A stretch of 64,000 bases of DNA from Rhyacophila brunnea (GCA_022495005.1 JAGYXB010000062.1:310001-374000), one strand, 5' to 3'; shown: positions 11,016-22,259, counted from the first letter of the stretch. Notes: generated by a model not told the origin, from the sequence alone. Made by a program: numbers and translations.

Positions 11016-11704
11016 TAGGGATTGCAATACCGGTATTTCAAAACCGGTATTCAATCATTTATCGATACCAAAATATCGGTTTCAAAAATACAAAATACGG
11101 ATATTTTCTGTATTAAGAAAGAATACACGTTAATATTTTTTGAAGATGAATTTCATATTATTTTTTCATATTAAATTTAGTGTATAAAAGTATCGAAACG
11201 GAAATATATTAACTTAAGCCAACAAAAGTTAAATAATAATAAAACAAATTCCCTCAAATATATTTTTAGAATTGTCACAACATAATATTTTGAAAAAGAA
11301 AATATTCGTGGCAAATATTTCCAATGATTCTATAACTATTGATCCAAAATTGATAGTACATCCAAAAAACGGTGAATTTGAGAGAGATTTTCCTCTATCC
11401 GTAATATCATGTAGTATAATATGTAAAAATTAGGAGTTCTAAAATATTATGATCTATAAATATTTATAAAAGTCAACATACTAAATGTATTAATACTTTC
11501 GACTGAAGGTACTTGATGGAATTTGAATCCATTAGAATACTAAATATAGGTAGATACTTCAGACTATAGATTTTAATAGTTATATTTATTGATAGGTACC
11601 TACTTAATTTTTTTGTAATATGTTTTGACGAATACGGGTATTCTATTTTAAAAAATCTGAAATATCGGTATTGATATTATATTCATTCGGTATTGCAATC
11701 CCTA
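11016..11704. mobile_element. Non-autonomous hAT element with perfect 8-bp target duplication
   Basis: Terminal inverted repeats begin TAGGGATTGCAATACCG at 11016 and end GGTATTGCAATCCCTA at 11704. CTTATTAC flanks both sides (11008-11015 and 11705-11712), a perfect 8-bp duplication diagnostic of hAT transposition. Subterminal ACCGGT/CGGTATT motifs recur near both ends. The 689-bp interior is AT-rich and has no transposase frame. It includes a piece related to family F at about 11490-11545 (TACTTGATGGAATTTGAATC). Confidence 0.85.
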
Positions 11705-11712
11705 CTTATTAC

Positions 11713-12835
11713 AAATACAATATTTTTTCGTTGGATTTCAATTATTCAGTTTTTTCATAATAATTGAAAAAACTTCCGCCATCAAAAAGTATTGCTTATA
11801 ACAACACCTTCTTTCAGTTTTATCGCATATCTTGAATATAAAATTAGAGCTAACTACGGTGCGAAATCCTTATTTTACATAATTCCTGCGTCTATTAATG
11901 ATAACTATCTTTAAATGGCATATTCTTCATACACACATTTTCCTAATATGCGTGAATTATATCCATTTGTATCTTGGAGGCGTTTGAACTCACGTAGAAA
12001 ACTTCCTGCTTTACCGAGAAATCAGACCCATTAACACAATTCTTGTGTTTTGTACTCACGCAATATTTTTTTATTTATTTATTCAGAAAACAATATTGTG
12101 GCAGTGATTGGTCAATGCTATATAGTAGAACGCTTTCACTATAGCATTTTTAAGCAACACTTTGGTGCTGTTAAGTGGGCCTTCTGTTTTGACGCGCTTT
12201 TCAGCAACAACGCTTCAACCTGTGAGTAATAGTAACTGTTAATTTTGTTCATATCAATGAAATAAAGCTTAAAGACACAACAATAAATAACATTTTAGTT
12301 GTTCACCAGCGCAATAACGCCTAAAATCTAGGCAGATATGTCGTAGGTAATCCCACGAGATGTTGAATCTGCCAGCAGTGGAAATAATTGCAAAATAGAG
12401 CGAATGATTCGACGACTGAGTAGAAACTCATTGTCTATTACTAGGTAGTGAAATTGATAGAAGACTTTTTAATCACTTGGATTTTTAATACACACATAAA
12501 AATTACACAATTCATAAACAATCGATAGTTCTGGTGCAATCAAATATTTAAACCGCACGATAAACATAATCACGTAGCAACCCATCTATTCTGCGATAAA
12601 GTAGTTAGATATAAAAGTTGAATTGAATGAAAATTAATATCCTTGTAATAAAATATTATGAATTCAAATAATTTTGTTTGCATTTTTATTCTTGAAATAA
12701 TATTGAATGATACAATCAACAGGAATGTTTCGACCTTCATCCATGAGTAAGTCTTACGTCATAACTATTCTAGCCACTGAAGAGTTAAAGTCAGCAATGA
12801 CGATTAATATAATGTCTTATATATAAATTCATTTA
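11713..12835. other. AT-rich stretch, no gene seen
   Basis: No recognised frame or transposon end. The 12100-12260 part has slightly higher GC without further support. Confidence 0.4.
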
Positions 12836-12836
12836 A

Positions 12837-12893
12837 TATTATTATTATTGTTATTATGAGTATTCTTATTATTATTAATAATAATATTATTAT
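12837..12893. repeat. ATT/AAT microsatellite
   Basis: An imperfect trinucleotide run of ATT that turns into AAT around 12878, directly at the tail of the neighbouring SINE. It may derive from the SINE's A/T-rich 3' end. Confidence 0.7.
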
Positions 12894-13100
12894 TTGACCA
12901 TGTCCGATCCTAATAAAATCATGTGGGCCTCCACAGATTTTTTTTTTTTTTTCGAGAAATGGATGTCAGCCATTTGCTCAACCTATAAGGTGCATACCCT
13001 GACTCAAACACAAATTGAAAAACAATATGTGTATTTACCAGACCCACGATTCAAACCTGGGATTCTCGACGCTATAGGCTGATGCTCAAGCCATGCACTG
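12894..13100 (-). mobile_element. tRNA-derived SINE, family 1, copy 2
   Basis: The minus strand has B box GGTTTGAATCGTGGG, then the family body and a tail with TTAGGATCGGACATGGTC. A T-run interrupts the region that in other copies reads as a short ACGAGAAATGG spacer. The 62-codon plus-strand frame across it is a shadow. Confidence 0.75.
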
Positions 13101-13229
13101 TATACATTTAATAATAGAGTATTTGCTAAAATTCCTCAATAATTTATGTTCACATTCGTAACACAACTGTATCCATTTAATTTATGTTCAATTGATTCGA
13201 GCGAAGACAAGCACATAAATAGTACATGA

Positions 13230-13440
13230 CCACAATTTCGCAGTATGTGCGGAACGTGATGAGTACAAATCCCTAGTGGCGGGTGCCAGGGGGCTGGGGA
13301 GACCATGGGGGCGGCAAATGCTTGAATTAGATTCCACTCACGGCGCGTCCCGTCGCCACCGACGCCGGCTACCGACGTCCTCCCGTGGAAAAAATCAACA
13401 GCCGTTATGGGCGCCGGAAATAATATTTAAGAACGGGTAC
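13230..13440. other. GC-rich island
   Basis: A sharp GC rise, with GGGGGCTGGGGAGACCATGG and a CpG-rich GGCGCGTCCCGTCGCC block. The 74-codon frame here lacks any known motif and ends in AT-rich sequence. It could be a conserved non-coding element or an untranslated exon, but no splice site stands out. Confidence 0.3.
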
Positions 13441-13687
13441 TATGATAACAGTGGCTTGCACATAATAAATATTACAACAATATTCATAAATAAATATTAA
13501 ATTTGTATAAATATCACAACTTCATTTGTGTACTGTCCGACAACAAGATCTTGTCGATAACCGGAAGTTGCTGTAGTCGCATATAGAAGATTATAATAAT
13601 ATATTTCCTGATCGTTTTAGACATATTTTAATTATAAAAAGCATCAAATTACGTACATATTTTATAGATCTGTATTTATTTATTTTT

Positions 13688-13925
13688 TCCGACCATTTCC
13701 GATCCTAATAGGATCATATGAGCCTCCACAGAGTAGAGGTTTGTATTAACAGATTTTGTTTTTTACGAGAAATGGATGTCAACCACTTGCTCAACCTATT
13801 AGGTCCATACCCTGACTCACACACAAATTGAAAAACAATATATGTACTTGCCAGACCCAGGATTTGAACCTGAGACCCATGGCGTGGTAGTCCAACGCTC
13901 AAGCCGCGCGGCCACCGTGGGTTTT
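13688..13925 (-). mobile_element. tRNA-derived SINE, family 1, copy 3 (best preserved)
   Basis: In minus orientation the head reads GGTGGCCGCGCGGCTTGAGC (A-box region), then ATGGGTCTCAGGTTCAAATC with a near-consensus B box. The body includes GACCTAATAGGTTGAGCAAG and GTTGACATCCATTTCTCG, and the tail ends TCCTATTAGGATCGGAAATG. Pol III promoter boxes are intact enough to suggest origin from a tRNA with a long variable spacing. The 62-codon minus-strand frame is a by-product. Confidence 0.85.
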
Positions 13926-13929
13926 AGGC

Positions 13930-14880
13930 GTTTCTCATTTGAAAACGGAAGTGCGATTAACTAAACAGGAGGGGCTTGTTAGTTCACAGTTTTTACACGT
14001 GGATAAGAAGTTCTTGTTCCACAATAGATCCGAAAATACATAAACCGAAAACTATCTGCATCTTTTATTATTTTTTTGCTCTACAACTGTTAGCGCGGAT
14101 TAGACTCGCTTCTTCTATATGATATGGAATAATATTTGACAATGTAAGTAAAGCACGATACATTTATGGTTATATTAAAATATATTGGATTAGACGGAAA
14201 ATACATTGTATGTACGGGAGCCAGACGGTTTAAAGAAAGTTAGGATGTTTGCTATCGACAACTTTTAAACGGAATAAGACAAGTCTACATTCTGTCACCA
14301 TTTATATTAAATTTAATTTACATTTAGAGGTCATTTTTAGAGAATCATTTTTTTGGTAACATTCTCGAAGGTATAAATATTAATAGTAGATGAATCAATA
14401 CTCCAAAATAATTATTATATACTTGGCAATAACAAAATAAATGTTTATGAAATGTGAGTTTACAGGAGAATCTTTCTTATTTGATGAAAATAATGATTAT
14501 GATTGAGATTAAAACATGGATCGCGAATCTTAATTTAACTAAGGAAATTTTTTGGTGTAGTTTTATATTTATGCATATACATGTATAACTAATATACAGT
14601 AAATGTTTTATTAATGATAACACTGATAGCTATAATATATTATTATGGAAAGATACAATCTTTATACATCAATTTTATTATTGGTCTCAAAAAGATAAAT
14701 TTATAATGTACCTATGCATATAATTTCATTGTATAATGGAATATAACTAGTAACATAGTTTATAAGTAATAGTTGGGCCGATTGTGGTGACCGTCATTCT
14801 TATTCCCTACCTACTCAAATCTCCTTATTTATTATTGTCACATGACCAGACGACGAGCAATTACGGGTCATAAGTAGACA
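13930..14880. other. AT-rich stretch upstream of the candidate promoter
   Basis: No frame or repeat. The final 120 bases are less AT-rich and lead into the initiator at 14898; no TATA box is seen at the expected -30 position. Confidence 0.35.
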
Positions 14881-14895
14881 GTGACTGCAATTTAC

Positions 14896-14932
14896 ATTCA
14901 GTGACTTCGAGACAGCCGATTCGCGTAGACTT
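14896..14932 (+). promoter_or_regulatory. Candidate TATA-less core promoter: initiator plus DPE
   Basis: TCAGTG at 14898-14903 matches the arthropod initiator, with the A at 14900 as +1. AGAC falls at +28 to +31, exactly where the downstream promoter element must lie relative to the initiator. The fixed spacing is what makes this more than a chance TCAGT. No TATA box is present. A leader without any ATG and a strong splice donor follow, in keeping with a 5' exon. Confidence 0.45.
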
Positions 14933-15129
14933 GTTAAAGCTATCGAGCTATATCTGATACGATACGAACGAGGCCGTGTTAACAACAGAGTGATTCAAAA
15001 GTTAGCTCGAGACAACTGGTATTTTTTTTTACACTGTTTATCGATTACAGATTCAGAAGTTGTTCGTGGCCACGGCCGGATCAGCTTGATATAGTGTGAC
15101 CGTCGTCAAGTGATACTTCTGAATACCTG
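14900..15129 (+). other. Candidate non-coding first exon (5' leader)
   Basis: From the proposed start at 14900 to a CTG|GTAAGT donor at 15129/15130 there is no ATG in 230 bases, although several would be expected in DNA this AT-rich. The GC content is higher than in the flanks. The nearest downstream acceptor with a good coding exon on the same strand is at 24792, so I infer a first intron of about 9.7 kb. This linkage is unproven. Transposons filling the interval are normal for an insect intron. Confidence 0.4.
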
Positions 15130-15179
15130 GTAAGTCGTAATACCGGTTCTCATCATTCATACCACCTATCATCAACCTC

Positions 15180-15925
15180 ATATAATATCATCCATCCAAA
15201 AGTGTATCTTCCGTTTACCAGTGCGCGAGTGCGTGAACACTGAACCAGTTCCAATGCGCGTCAGCCCTCTCAACATCAAAGATCAGTGTCTGGCGTCCTG
15301 TGTAACTCTCCCCCCCTCCAACCTAGATCCGTAATCTACCATCAACCATCACCTTAAAATATTCAGTCCACTGCTAAAAGCGCCACCAAGTAAAATATTA
15401 TAATTATTTCTACATTTCTAATATGTTTGTAAATATAATGTCTCGAAACATTACGACTTTTTGCGTTCAAATTCCTTTAATTAAAACAATGTTTCAATTT
15501 GTTCACGAGTAAAAACATCGTATATCTAAAAAAACAATCATCACACAAATTACTCCTTTGTATAAATAGTTTGTAAGCGCGATAAAGAAAATATTGTTTT
15601 CTTTCCTTTATGAAAACAGACTGTTCTCGTATGAGACTAATCCTAATCATACTTTTCAATGAAGACTTTTTCACAAAAGCACTCAAACTAATAGAATTTT
15701 TATCCTATGTAATCGGAAATGCGAAAAATGGTCCCAAATAGACTGACATAGGCAGTGTATGGGCGCATATATTGGAACATCGGACATACGCATTTATTTC
15801 TTTACTGTGTTTCTCATTTTAATTCAAATTATTTGTTTCAGAGCATTGTCGTATATAATTTATTACATCTACTTTTCAATACGAAATACCACGTTTACAC
15901 GTTCATGTATTTACTATCGCGGCCA
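15180..15925. other. Stretch without a resolved feature
   Basis: A C-rich patch near 15300 (CTCTCCCCCCCTCCAACC) is followed by AT-rich DNA. Overlapping frames at 15755-16009 have no recognisable content and partly cover family G. Confidence 0.35.
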
Positions 15926-15929
15926 AGAA

Positions 15930-16335
15930 AATGCACGTGTACACATGGTGTATTATCATGTAAGTTGCAAGATTTAATGCATGAATCAAAAAAGTTCAGA
16001 AGCTTTTGAATGTTCACGCGATAGTTGTATTTGTTCAATATCTGCGCCTGCGCAGTAGAACGATAGTAGCAAACTTGTCGTTAGAAAAATAACTACACTA
16101 CGCAGAGATTCATTTCGAGGTTAATCAATTTTCACTACCTGTCAAATTATAGTACTATAAAATAATAACTTCGCGTCTCCCTTTGTCTTGAAGAATGAGA
16201 TTGGCAAGACAGTCAGCACTTTTACTTTTTTCAGCATTTAACTCTTTACTCAGCATTGATTGAATTATTATCGCAATAGTAAATACACACTATTGCTGCC
16301 AGTAAATCCATGCACGTGTGCAGGCGCTATGAAAA
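15930..16335 (-). repeat. Family G element, copy 1
   Basis: Reverse complement of much of 19768-20295: it starts opposite CACGTTTACACACGTAC-like sequence, continues with TTCACGCGATAG (16011-16022) and CGCCTGCGCAGTAG, and ends CAGTAAATCCAT at about 16304-16311. Likely a non-autonomous DNA element. The outer left end is not clear. Confidence 0.55.
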
Positions 16336-16369
16336 ATTGAAATGCATTAAGTTATAAGAGTATTACAAC

Positions 16370-16781
16370 CATGCCCCCCACAACAGCAGGCTGACAGGCC
16401 CTTAGCCTGAGGGCCTGGGCTAAGAAGGGGCCCGGCATGGTGGGTCGACTAGTAAAGTGACATAAACACAAACCATAATTTTGCTCTTATAGTAAAAAAT
16501 ATTTTGCAAGTATACTTTGAATGTATTTCTTGACTAATATAAATGACTTTTTATCGAAGATTTGCATGTTACTCGGATATCACAAAAAGGGGTCGCGATC
16601 AGTGCTTCATAATATTATAATGCCGATTGCCGACAGAAAAAAATACCAATAATCGCTTAAAAAACTTGGAATAGCCTCTATTTTACATGGAACCCTGGAG
16701 TTCCACGGAATACCATTTGGGGAACACTACTGTAGAACATTACACTACCCTGTACCTTAGCGATAGGTTGGGGGGGGCATG
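16370..16781 (+). mobile_element. Family A hAT-like MITE, copy 2
   Basis: Starts CATGCCCCCC at 16370 and ends GGGGGGGCATG at 16781. Flanks are ATTACAAC (16362-16369) and ATTGCAAC (16782-16789), an 8-bp duplication with one mismatch. The left end contains a GC-rich hairpin-prone block around GGCCTGGGCTAAG. No open frame. Other copies are at 5622-6030 and, reversed, 38960-39425; these two extend further with GGGCCCGCCAAA, so this copy may have a shortened right end. Confidence 0.7.
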
Positions 16782-17109
16782 ATTGCAACTACACATTTAC
16801 TACACGGAATTTGATTCTATAATCAATATCATTCAATATCCATCAATAATAAAATCGATAACATTCATTGTATTTTTATGAGTTATTAATTGATAATATA
16901 TATTCTTTTTTAAGGAAACAAACAGTTACATATTGATTACAAAAATTTAAAATATAATAATGAAAAGTTAATGCAACCAGCAAAGTTTCCGTGTATTCAT
17001 TATAATATAGTTAAGCCTAACAAGATAGAGAGTAAGAATAACATAAATATAAAGAAATTACATAAGAAAATTACATGAGAAAGATGTGGAAAAATCATGA
17101 ATAATTAAA

Positions 17110-17440
17110 TTATATATAAAAAAAAGTAACATAAAAAAATATAAATATATACCTATATATATTTATACAAAATTTTGGAGATGGATTGTTAAAAGGATCA
17201 ACGGAGGCGAAATACATATTATTATATTTAAACAAGAGCGCCGAATAAGAGTTTTGTGCATAATTAGAACCGCTACGACTGATATGGTACAAAGTTTGGT
17301 TTCGCATAAATCATGATGGACAATGGAAACCCACCCTTTCGAGTAGGTTTGGCGAGTCAGCAAAACCATTGATAATTTTAAAAAGAAAATATTGATCAGA
17401 TATAGAACGTCGACTTTCCAAAGGTGGTACCATAAAAGTT
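17110..17440 (-). mobile_element. LINE (jockey-like) C-terminal pol fragment
   Basis: Across two minus frames I read SRRSISDQYFLFKIINGFAD, SPNLLERVGFHCPS, then MRNQTLYHISRSGSNYAQNS and a tail with NNMYFASVDPF. Jockey-type elements end with R-x(4)-D-x-x-F-L-YK-I-x-NG, then N-Y-x-x-NS and a D-x-F motif, and the order here agrees. One frameshift separates the halves, so it is a relic. Everything upstream of this tail is missing. Confidence 0.65.
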
Positions 17441-17479
17441 GCAGTGGTCGAAATAGAATTAGATAAATCATAACAGATT

Positions 17480-18635
17480 AGATTCTAAAGTGATTATATA
17501 CTGCTGAAAAATTAAAATTATATTATATTGTAATAATTTCAAAATAAATAAATAAAAACTCATTAAAACCAATAAGTTATTGTGTAAAATACACCAACAA
17601 TGAATCCTTCTATGGTCTCGACAAATCAAGATTCGTATCAAAGAAGAATAAAATAATGATTCAAGTTACATATTGACATATAACTGGACCATAATTCTGG
17701 ACCTTAAATCTGGCCAAGCTCATTAATAAATAAAAATCATAATATGGGGTGCTAGATAGATACTGCAAGGGGTCTTCGAAGCCATAACACACGAAGATGG
17801 CATATGGAAAATAAAATGCAAAAACTGTACATATTGTATAGTGGTTTTCATTCATTCACTCATTTTTTTTTTCAAATTTTAACCAAATAGACATGTTTAA
17901 CAACAAATTTATCGTTCTTAAACAAATTTGCCTAAAATTTCAATATTATGGTTTAACCCTTTTATTTCATTTTTTCACGAGATAGCCAGCGCCCTTCACA
18001 ATAATATAGAACTGAGGTATTATAAAATTAGTCTCCAGTCTTATAACCTTTTATAGGACTATTTATGCAGTTTATAACTAGCGGCCGTTTTGCAAACTAT
18101 GCATTTGCAAACTGCAAACCTGTGGCTACATTTGTGTTAAGCTTTTCTCAGTTTGAAAATCGCTGCTCTACTCTAGTCTACAACCATCGATAATGTATAA
18201 AATAAACATAACAATAATTGAATAGGAATAGAGATCAACGCCAAACCGATATATATCACCTTGATCTAAAGTAGCATAATAGTATAAGAATATAATATTA
18301 TAAAATATAAATCATTAATAGTTCATAATTATCCAGTCCATCCTATCCGTCCATAATTATCCGAGTCATTTCCCACGTGAAAAGGAAAAGTAAAGGTAAT
18401 TGGTAACTTCATTTGGCAGACAATAATATCTTAAGAGTTCCACTTTAATATACTGGAATAATAAATTAAGTCAGGAGAATTAGACAGTTGTTTATAGGAT
18501 TATTTATAAAAAAGCAGTGTATCACTGAACCTACTGGATAGCGGGAAGAGCATGAGGCAAATAGGTGGATTGGAAATGTTTTTTTAATGTGTCCAGGATC
18601 TTTATTTGGCATTAGTGCTATTTTTTTTTAATAAT
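17480..18635. other. AT-rich stretch, no gene seen
   Basis: No supported feature. Imperfect AT-rich tracts and scattered short frames only. Confidence 0.4.
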
Positions 18636-18639
18636 ACAA

Positions 18640-18815
18640 CATGTTATGAGACCCAATGACAGTAGAGTTATTCGTAATATTAAATTTAAAAAAAATAAAT
18701 AATCACAAACACCCAGGCATTTTGAAAATTTCATAAATATATTGTGACTTCATCGGGAATCAAACCTCGATACTCTGGATGAAAGACCAGCGTTGTACGC
18801 ACTAGATTACGAGTT
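18640..18815 (-). mobile_element. tRNA-derived SINE, family 2, copy 2
   Basis: The minus strand shows a tRNA-like head with GTAATCTAGTGCGTACAAC, a B-box area GAGGTTTGATTCCCGATG, and the family block ATGCCTGGGTGTTTGTGATT. The B box is near consensus. Confidence 0.7.
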
Positions 18816-18819
18816 ATTT

Positions 18820-19765
18820 TTTATTTGACGAAAACAAAAACTTTTGAGAAAAGCTTATCTATATACACGAAGCTTGAAGATATGAAAATTATACAAAAAG
18901 GGGACATCAGCTACGTCTTTTTACTGTAAATACTATGATAAGATGATTGTATTGAAACATTATACTTAAGTACGTTAAACTGTAACCTGTTTCATTGATT
19001 TTTAGGTAATAAACATAATATTACTGCTTCTAGAATATCTAGAAAGAGAACATTTGGTTAAAAACTTATTTATAATCTAAATATTTTTTATAATAAATAT
19101 TGCATCCTGTTGTATTACAAACAAAAAAAAACTTGCACTAAAACGATACCCGAAAGTCAATCAAAAATTTCTATCATTAGTCAAACTTACACATAGTAAA
19201 AACGAATACAATATTTCTTTCTTTTAGTTACTCCATTGTTATTTTAGCTCAAACAAATCTGAGTCAATTTTATAACAATGACTCTACAAAATCACTGAGA
19301 CTTTATACCTACTTTAATTGGGAGCTTTGTTGGTAGAGTTGCGTGTGAAACACAGAGCTTTCGGGTTCTGAATTAGACTTCCGGCGGATGCATTGTGTTC
19401 GTTCACTTTTTCTCTTATTGTTATTCAGAGTAATTTTTATTTCATTGAGTCAATGCCTGATTTATGTTTCCGCGGGTCAAACGTTTCTTTGTAAGCTGTG
19501 ATATGTTTTTAGTTTTCCATGCACATTGCTTTTGTGTTTTCGTTTGTTTAAACCACGTTTAAAGTTTACATTGTAGCTCATCTCAAATAGAATCAAGAGT
19601 TCTGCAAAAAAGTCATTATGCAGTCTTAAAAATACTTCAACCATTTTAAATACTGTTTTACTCATTAATTGTATTGTATGTTGTTTTTCTAATTCTTTTT
19701 GATATAAGTATTCTCGTATAAATATATTTTTTTCGTTAATGTTAAGTAGAGATTAATACATAATA
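18820..19765. other. AT-rich stretch, no gene seen
   Basis: No recognised frame. A moderate-GC patch at 19330-19500 lacks further support; the 62-codon minus-strand frame at 19477-19665 is probably chance. Confidence 0.35.
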
Positions 19766-19767
19766 AT

Positions 19768-20295
19768 ATGGATTTACTGGCATTAATAGCGTGTAAATTA
19801 AATTATCGCGATATTAACTGTTCACACATAATTATGCTGACTGTCTCGCAAATCTCATTGTTCAAGCGTAAGCGAGACGCGTTGTTGTCATTGTATGGTA
19901 CTATTTGATAGGTCGTGAAAATCAGTTAACCTCAAAATGAGACTGTGCATGGTGTAGTTCGTTTTTTTACCGGCAGATTCGCCAACATCATTTTACTGCG
20001 CAGGTGCAGATATCGCACAGTCCAATTGTCGCGTGAAAACTTGATTCGATTGTGCGGTTTGATAGATTGTGAAAATTGTTAAGCGTTAAAATGCGCTGAG
20101 CAGTGTAGTTAGTATTTTTTCCAGAAGGTTCCCCACTATCGTTATACTACGCGTGCGCATACATCATGCAAATTCCAGCTATCGCGTGAAAATTGAGATG
20201 GCGCTGATTTTTTTTGATCCATGCATGCAATGTTGCAACTTTTGTACGTGTGTAAACGTGCATTTTTTTTATTATACTATCAGCAGTAAATCCAT
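19768..20295 (+). mobile_element. Family G element, copy 2, with 12-bp terminal inverted repeats
   Basis: Begins ATGGATTTACTG at 19768 and ends with its exact complement CAGTAAATCCAT at 20295. Inside, a module of about 160 bases occurs twice in tandem (TTTGATAGGTCGTGAAAATC... and TTTGATAGATTGTGAAAATT..., each followed by a GCGCAGGTGC/GCGTGCGCAT block and TCGCGTGAAAA). No transposase frame. Target duplication not identified. Confidence 0.6.
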
Positions 20296-20534
20296 AAAAG
20301 TGTAAATAGGGTATTATTCATATTTTGGGCAGGATGTATTTAATATATTATTTTGATTTTGATTTTGGTTTTCTTTTATTATATTAAATTTTATTAAAAT
20401 TAATTAGAATATAAATTAACGTAAAGTGTTATGCGAATGGTTATTTACACATTCTAATAAAATAGTCAGTTAAGTTATCCATTTTTATTAAAATCTTCAT
20501 ACTACTTATTTCATCAAATTCATATTATAAAGAA

Positions 20535-21377
20535 CAAAATGGAGCTTTTATTGTATTTTCATAGCATAACCATGGGCATTCCTTAAACGTTGTAGATAAT
20601 CTATTTATACAATTTTGAAGCCTTATAATCCTTTATATTTATTTTAAACATTTGATGGCTGCATAAAGTATTTTTATTACATAAAATAGTATTCTTTTAA
20701 ACCTCTCTCTAATGTTTTAGAATATAGTCATATTTCAGTACGTCCATTTGCAGTGGTCTTAAGTTTTTTTAGGTTTATTAATTTTTAAACGCATTTACAA
20801 AACCATTAGTAAAATTAATGTTAATATTATATAGTGACATATTTACGATAAAAAATAATATTTTATAATCTTTTTGATCCCAAATTTGACAATAATTAGG
20901 CATTTTACTATTCAAACATGAGCACGATTAACACATTTTAAGATAATTCTAAAGATATTGATCATAAGCTATGTCTTTACCCATTTAAATGTGATAAACA
21001 TCCTATGAATTATGTTTGCTATATAATTATTATTGATCTAAGAATAAGGTAGTATTTTTTTGAAATACGCCATTTATATTGGCATTTCTCAGTGGCTAAG
21101 CTACAACATACGGCTGTAGCCATAAATTGACAAACGATAAATGATGTAGGGAGCAAGATCACATGGATGTTCTGAAATATGACTATATTCTGAAACATTA
21201 GAGCGAGAGATTTAAAAGAATACTATTTTATGTAATAAAAATACTTTATGCAGTCATCAAATGCTTAAAATACATATAAAGGGTAATAAGGCTTCAAAAT
21301 TATATAAATAGATTATCTACAACGTTTAATGAATGTCCAGGGTTATGCTCTAAAAATACCATAAAAACCCCATTTTG
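20535..21377. repeat. Long inverted repeat with arms of about 210 bases
   Basis: Arm 20535-20746 is the reverse complement of 21164-21377 over its whole length with a modest number of mismatches and small gaps. Shared blocks include AACGTTGTAGATAATCTATT, TACATAAAATAGTATTCTTT and ATATAGTCATATTTCA. The loop of about 417 bases is AT-rich and has no frame. It is a fold-back transposon or an inverted duplication. The transcript would form a long imperfect hairpin. Confidence 0.8.
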
Positions 21378-21589
21378 ACCTACGCTGAGCATGTGGGCCG
21401 TTAAGTAAATATTTATTTGGTTATAAATCTTATAAATCTCTCCAAAATTCCAGATACAAAATAATTCGAAATAAATGATCATGTTTGACTGTATTTACTG
21501 CAATAATTTGGAGAATAGAAAATATAAAACTTAGTAATTAACGCAAAATTCTGTTTTATTTTTAATGAAATGATTAAAACTAACTACTG

Positions 21590-22253
21590 TAGTGGTGAAG
21601 GCAGTTAAGATAAGACATAAATAGTGCACATCAACCTTTTTATTAATTTAACTAAGAATACAATTTGCACATGGTGATGGTTGTATTTAAAATTCAAATA
21701 AACCCTGCCTACCCAAACCACCTGGACCTAAAAGGTTGGGCAAGTGGCTGACATCCAATTCTCGTAAAACCAAAATATGTTAATACAAACCTCCACTCTA
21801 TGGAGGCCCATATCATCTTATTAGAATCGGACATGATCGGGGAACTCAAACCATAAGAGTTTAAGAATCCTATGGGCGATCCGACATATTTATTTGATTT
21901 TGTTGAATTAAGAATACATATTAAAGATCGTGTTGGTAAGTTTTTTTTAAATTCATTAAGCCCTACCTAGGACAAACCATAATCGATAAAAAATATTTTT
22001 CTATCAATAAAATATCTAAAATGATGTATGGTTTAATGGCAAAATTTTTGATATTTTATAGATAAATGAATATTTTTGGTTATTATCTACTATGGCTTGG
22101 ATAAGGCAAGGTTTAATTGAATATTAAGAAATAACACACTATCTATTATATTGTAGTGTAAGTTGAATGAAAACAAATATTATTGACTGATAAAGTTTAG
22201 TGTGCAATATTTATGTCGGATCTTAATAACCTACCTCCACTCTTCGCCACTGC
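21590..22253. mobile_element. Family B TIR element with a nested SINE
   Basis: The left end TAGTGGTGAAGGCAGTTAAG and right end ACCTCCACTCTTCGCCACTG are imperfect inverted copies of a longer end that, on the reverse of the right side, reads CAGTGGCGAAGAGTGGAGGT followed by a TTAAGATC-GACATAAATA block. AT-rich core with no frame. A family 1 SINE tail interrupts it at 21715-21845. Related ends occur at 31518 and 53487. No certain target duplication. Confidence 0.65.
21715..21845 (+). mobile_element. tRNA-derived SINE, family 1, 3' part only
   Basis: Contains GGACCTAAAAGGTTGGGCAAG, GTGGCTGACATCCAATTCTC, then CTCCACTCTATGGAGGCCCA and AGAATCGGACATGATCGG. The tRNA-like head is missing. Inserted within the family B element. 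Confidence 0.75.
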
Positions 22254-22259
22254 AGTAAC

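Noticed and set aside
12837..12893. The ATT repeat as a regulatory signal
   Set aside because: Simple trinucleotide expansion next to a SINE tail; common and not informative.
17163..17471. 102-codon minus-strand frame as a gene
   Set aside because: It mixes out-of-frame LINE sequence; the meaningful reading is the jockey-like tail split over two frames.
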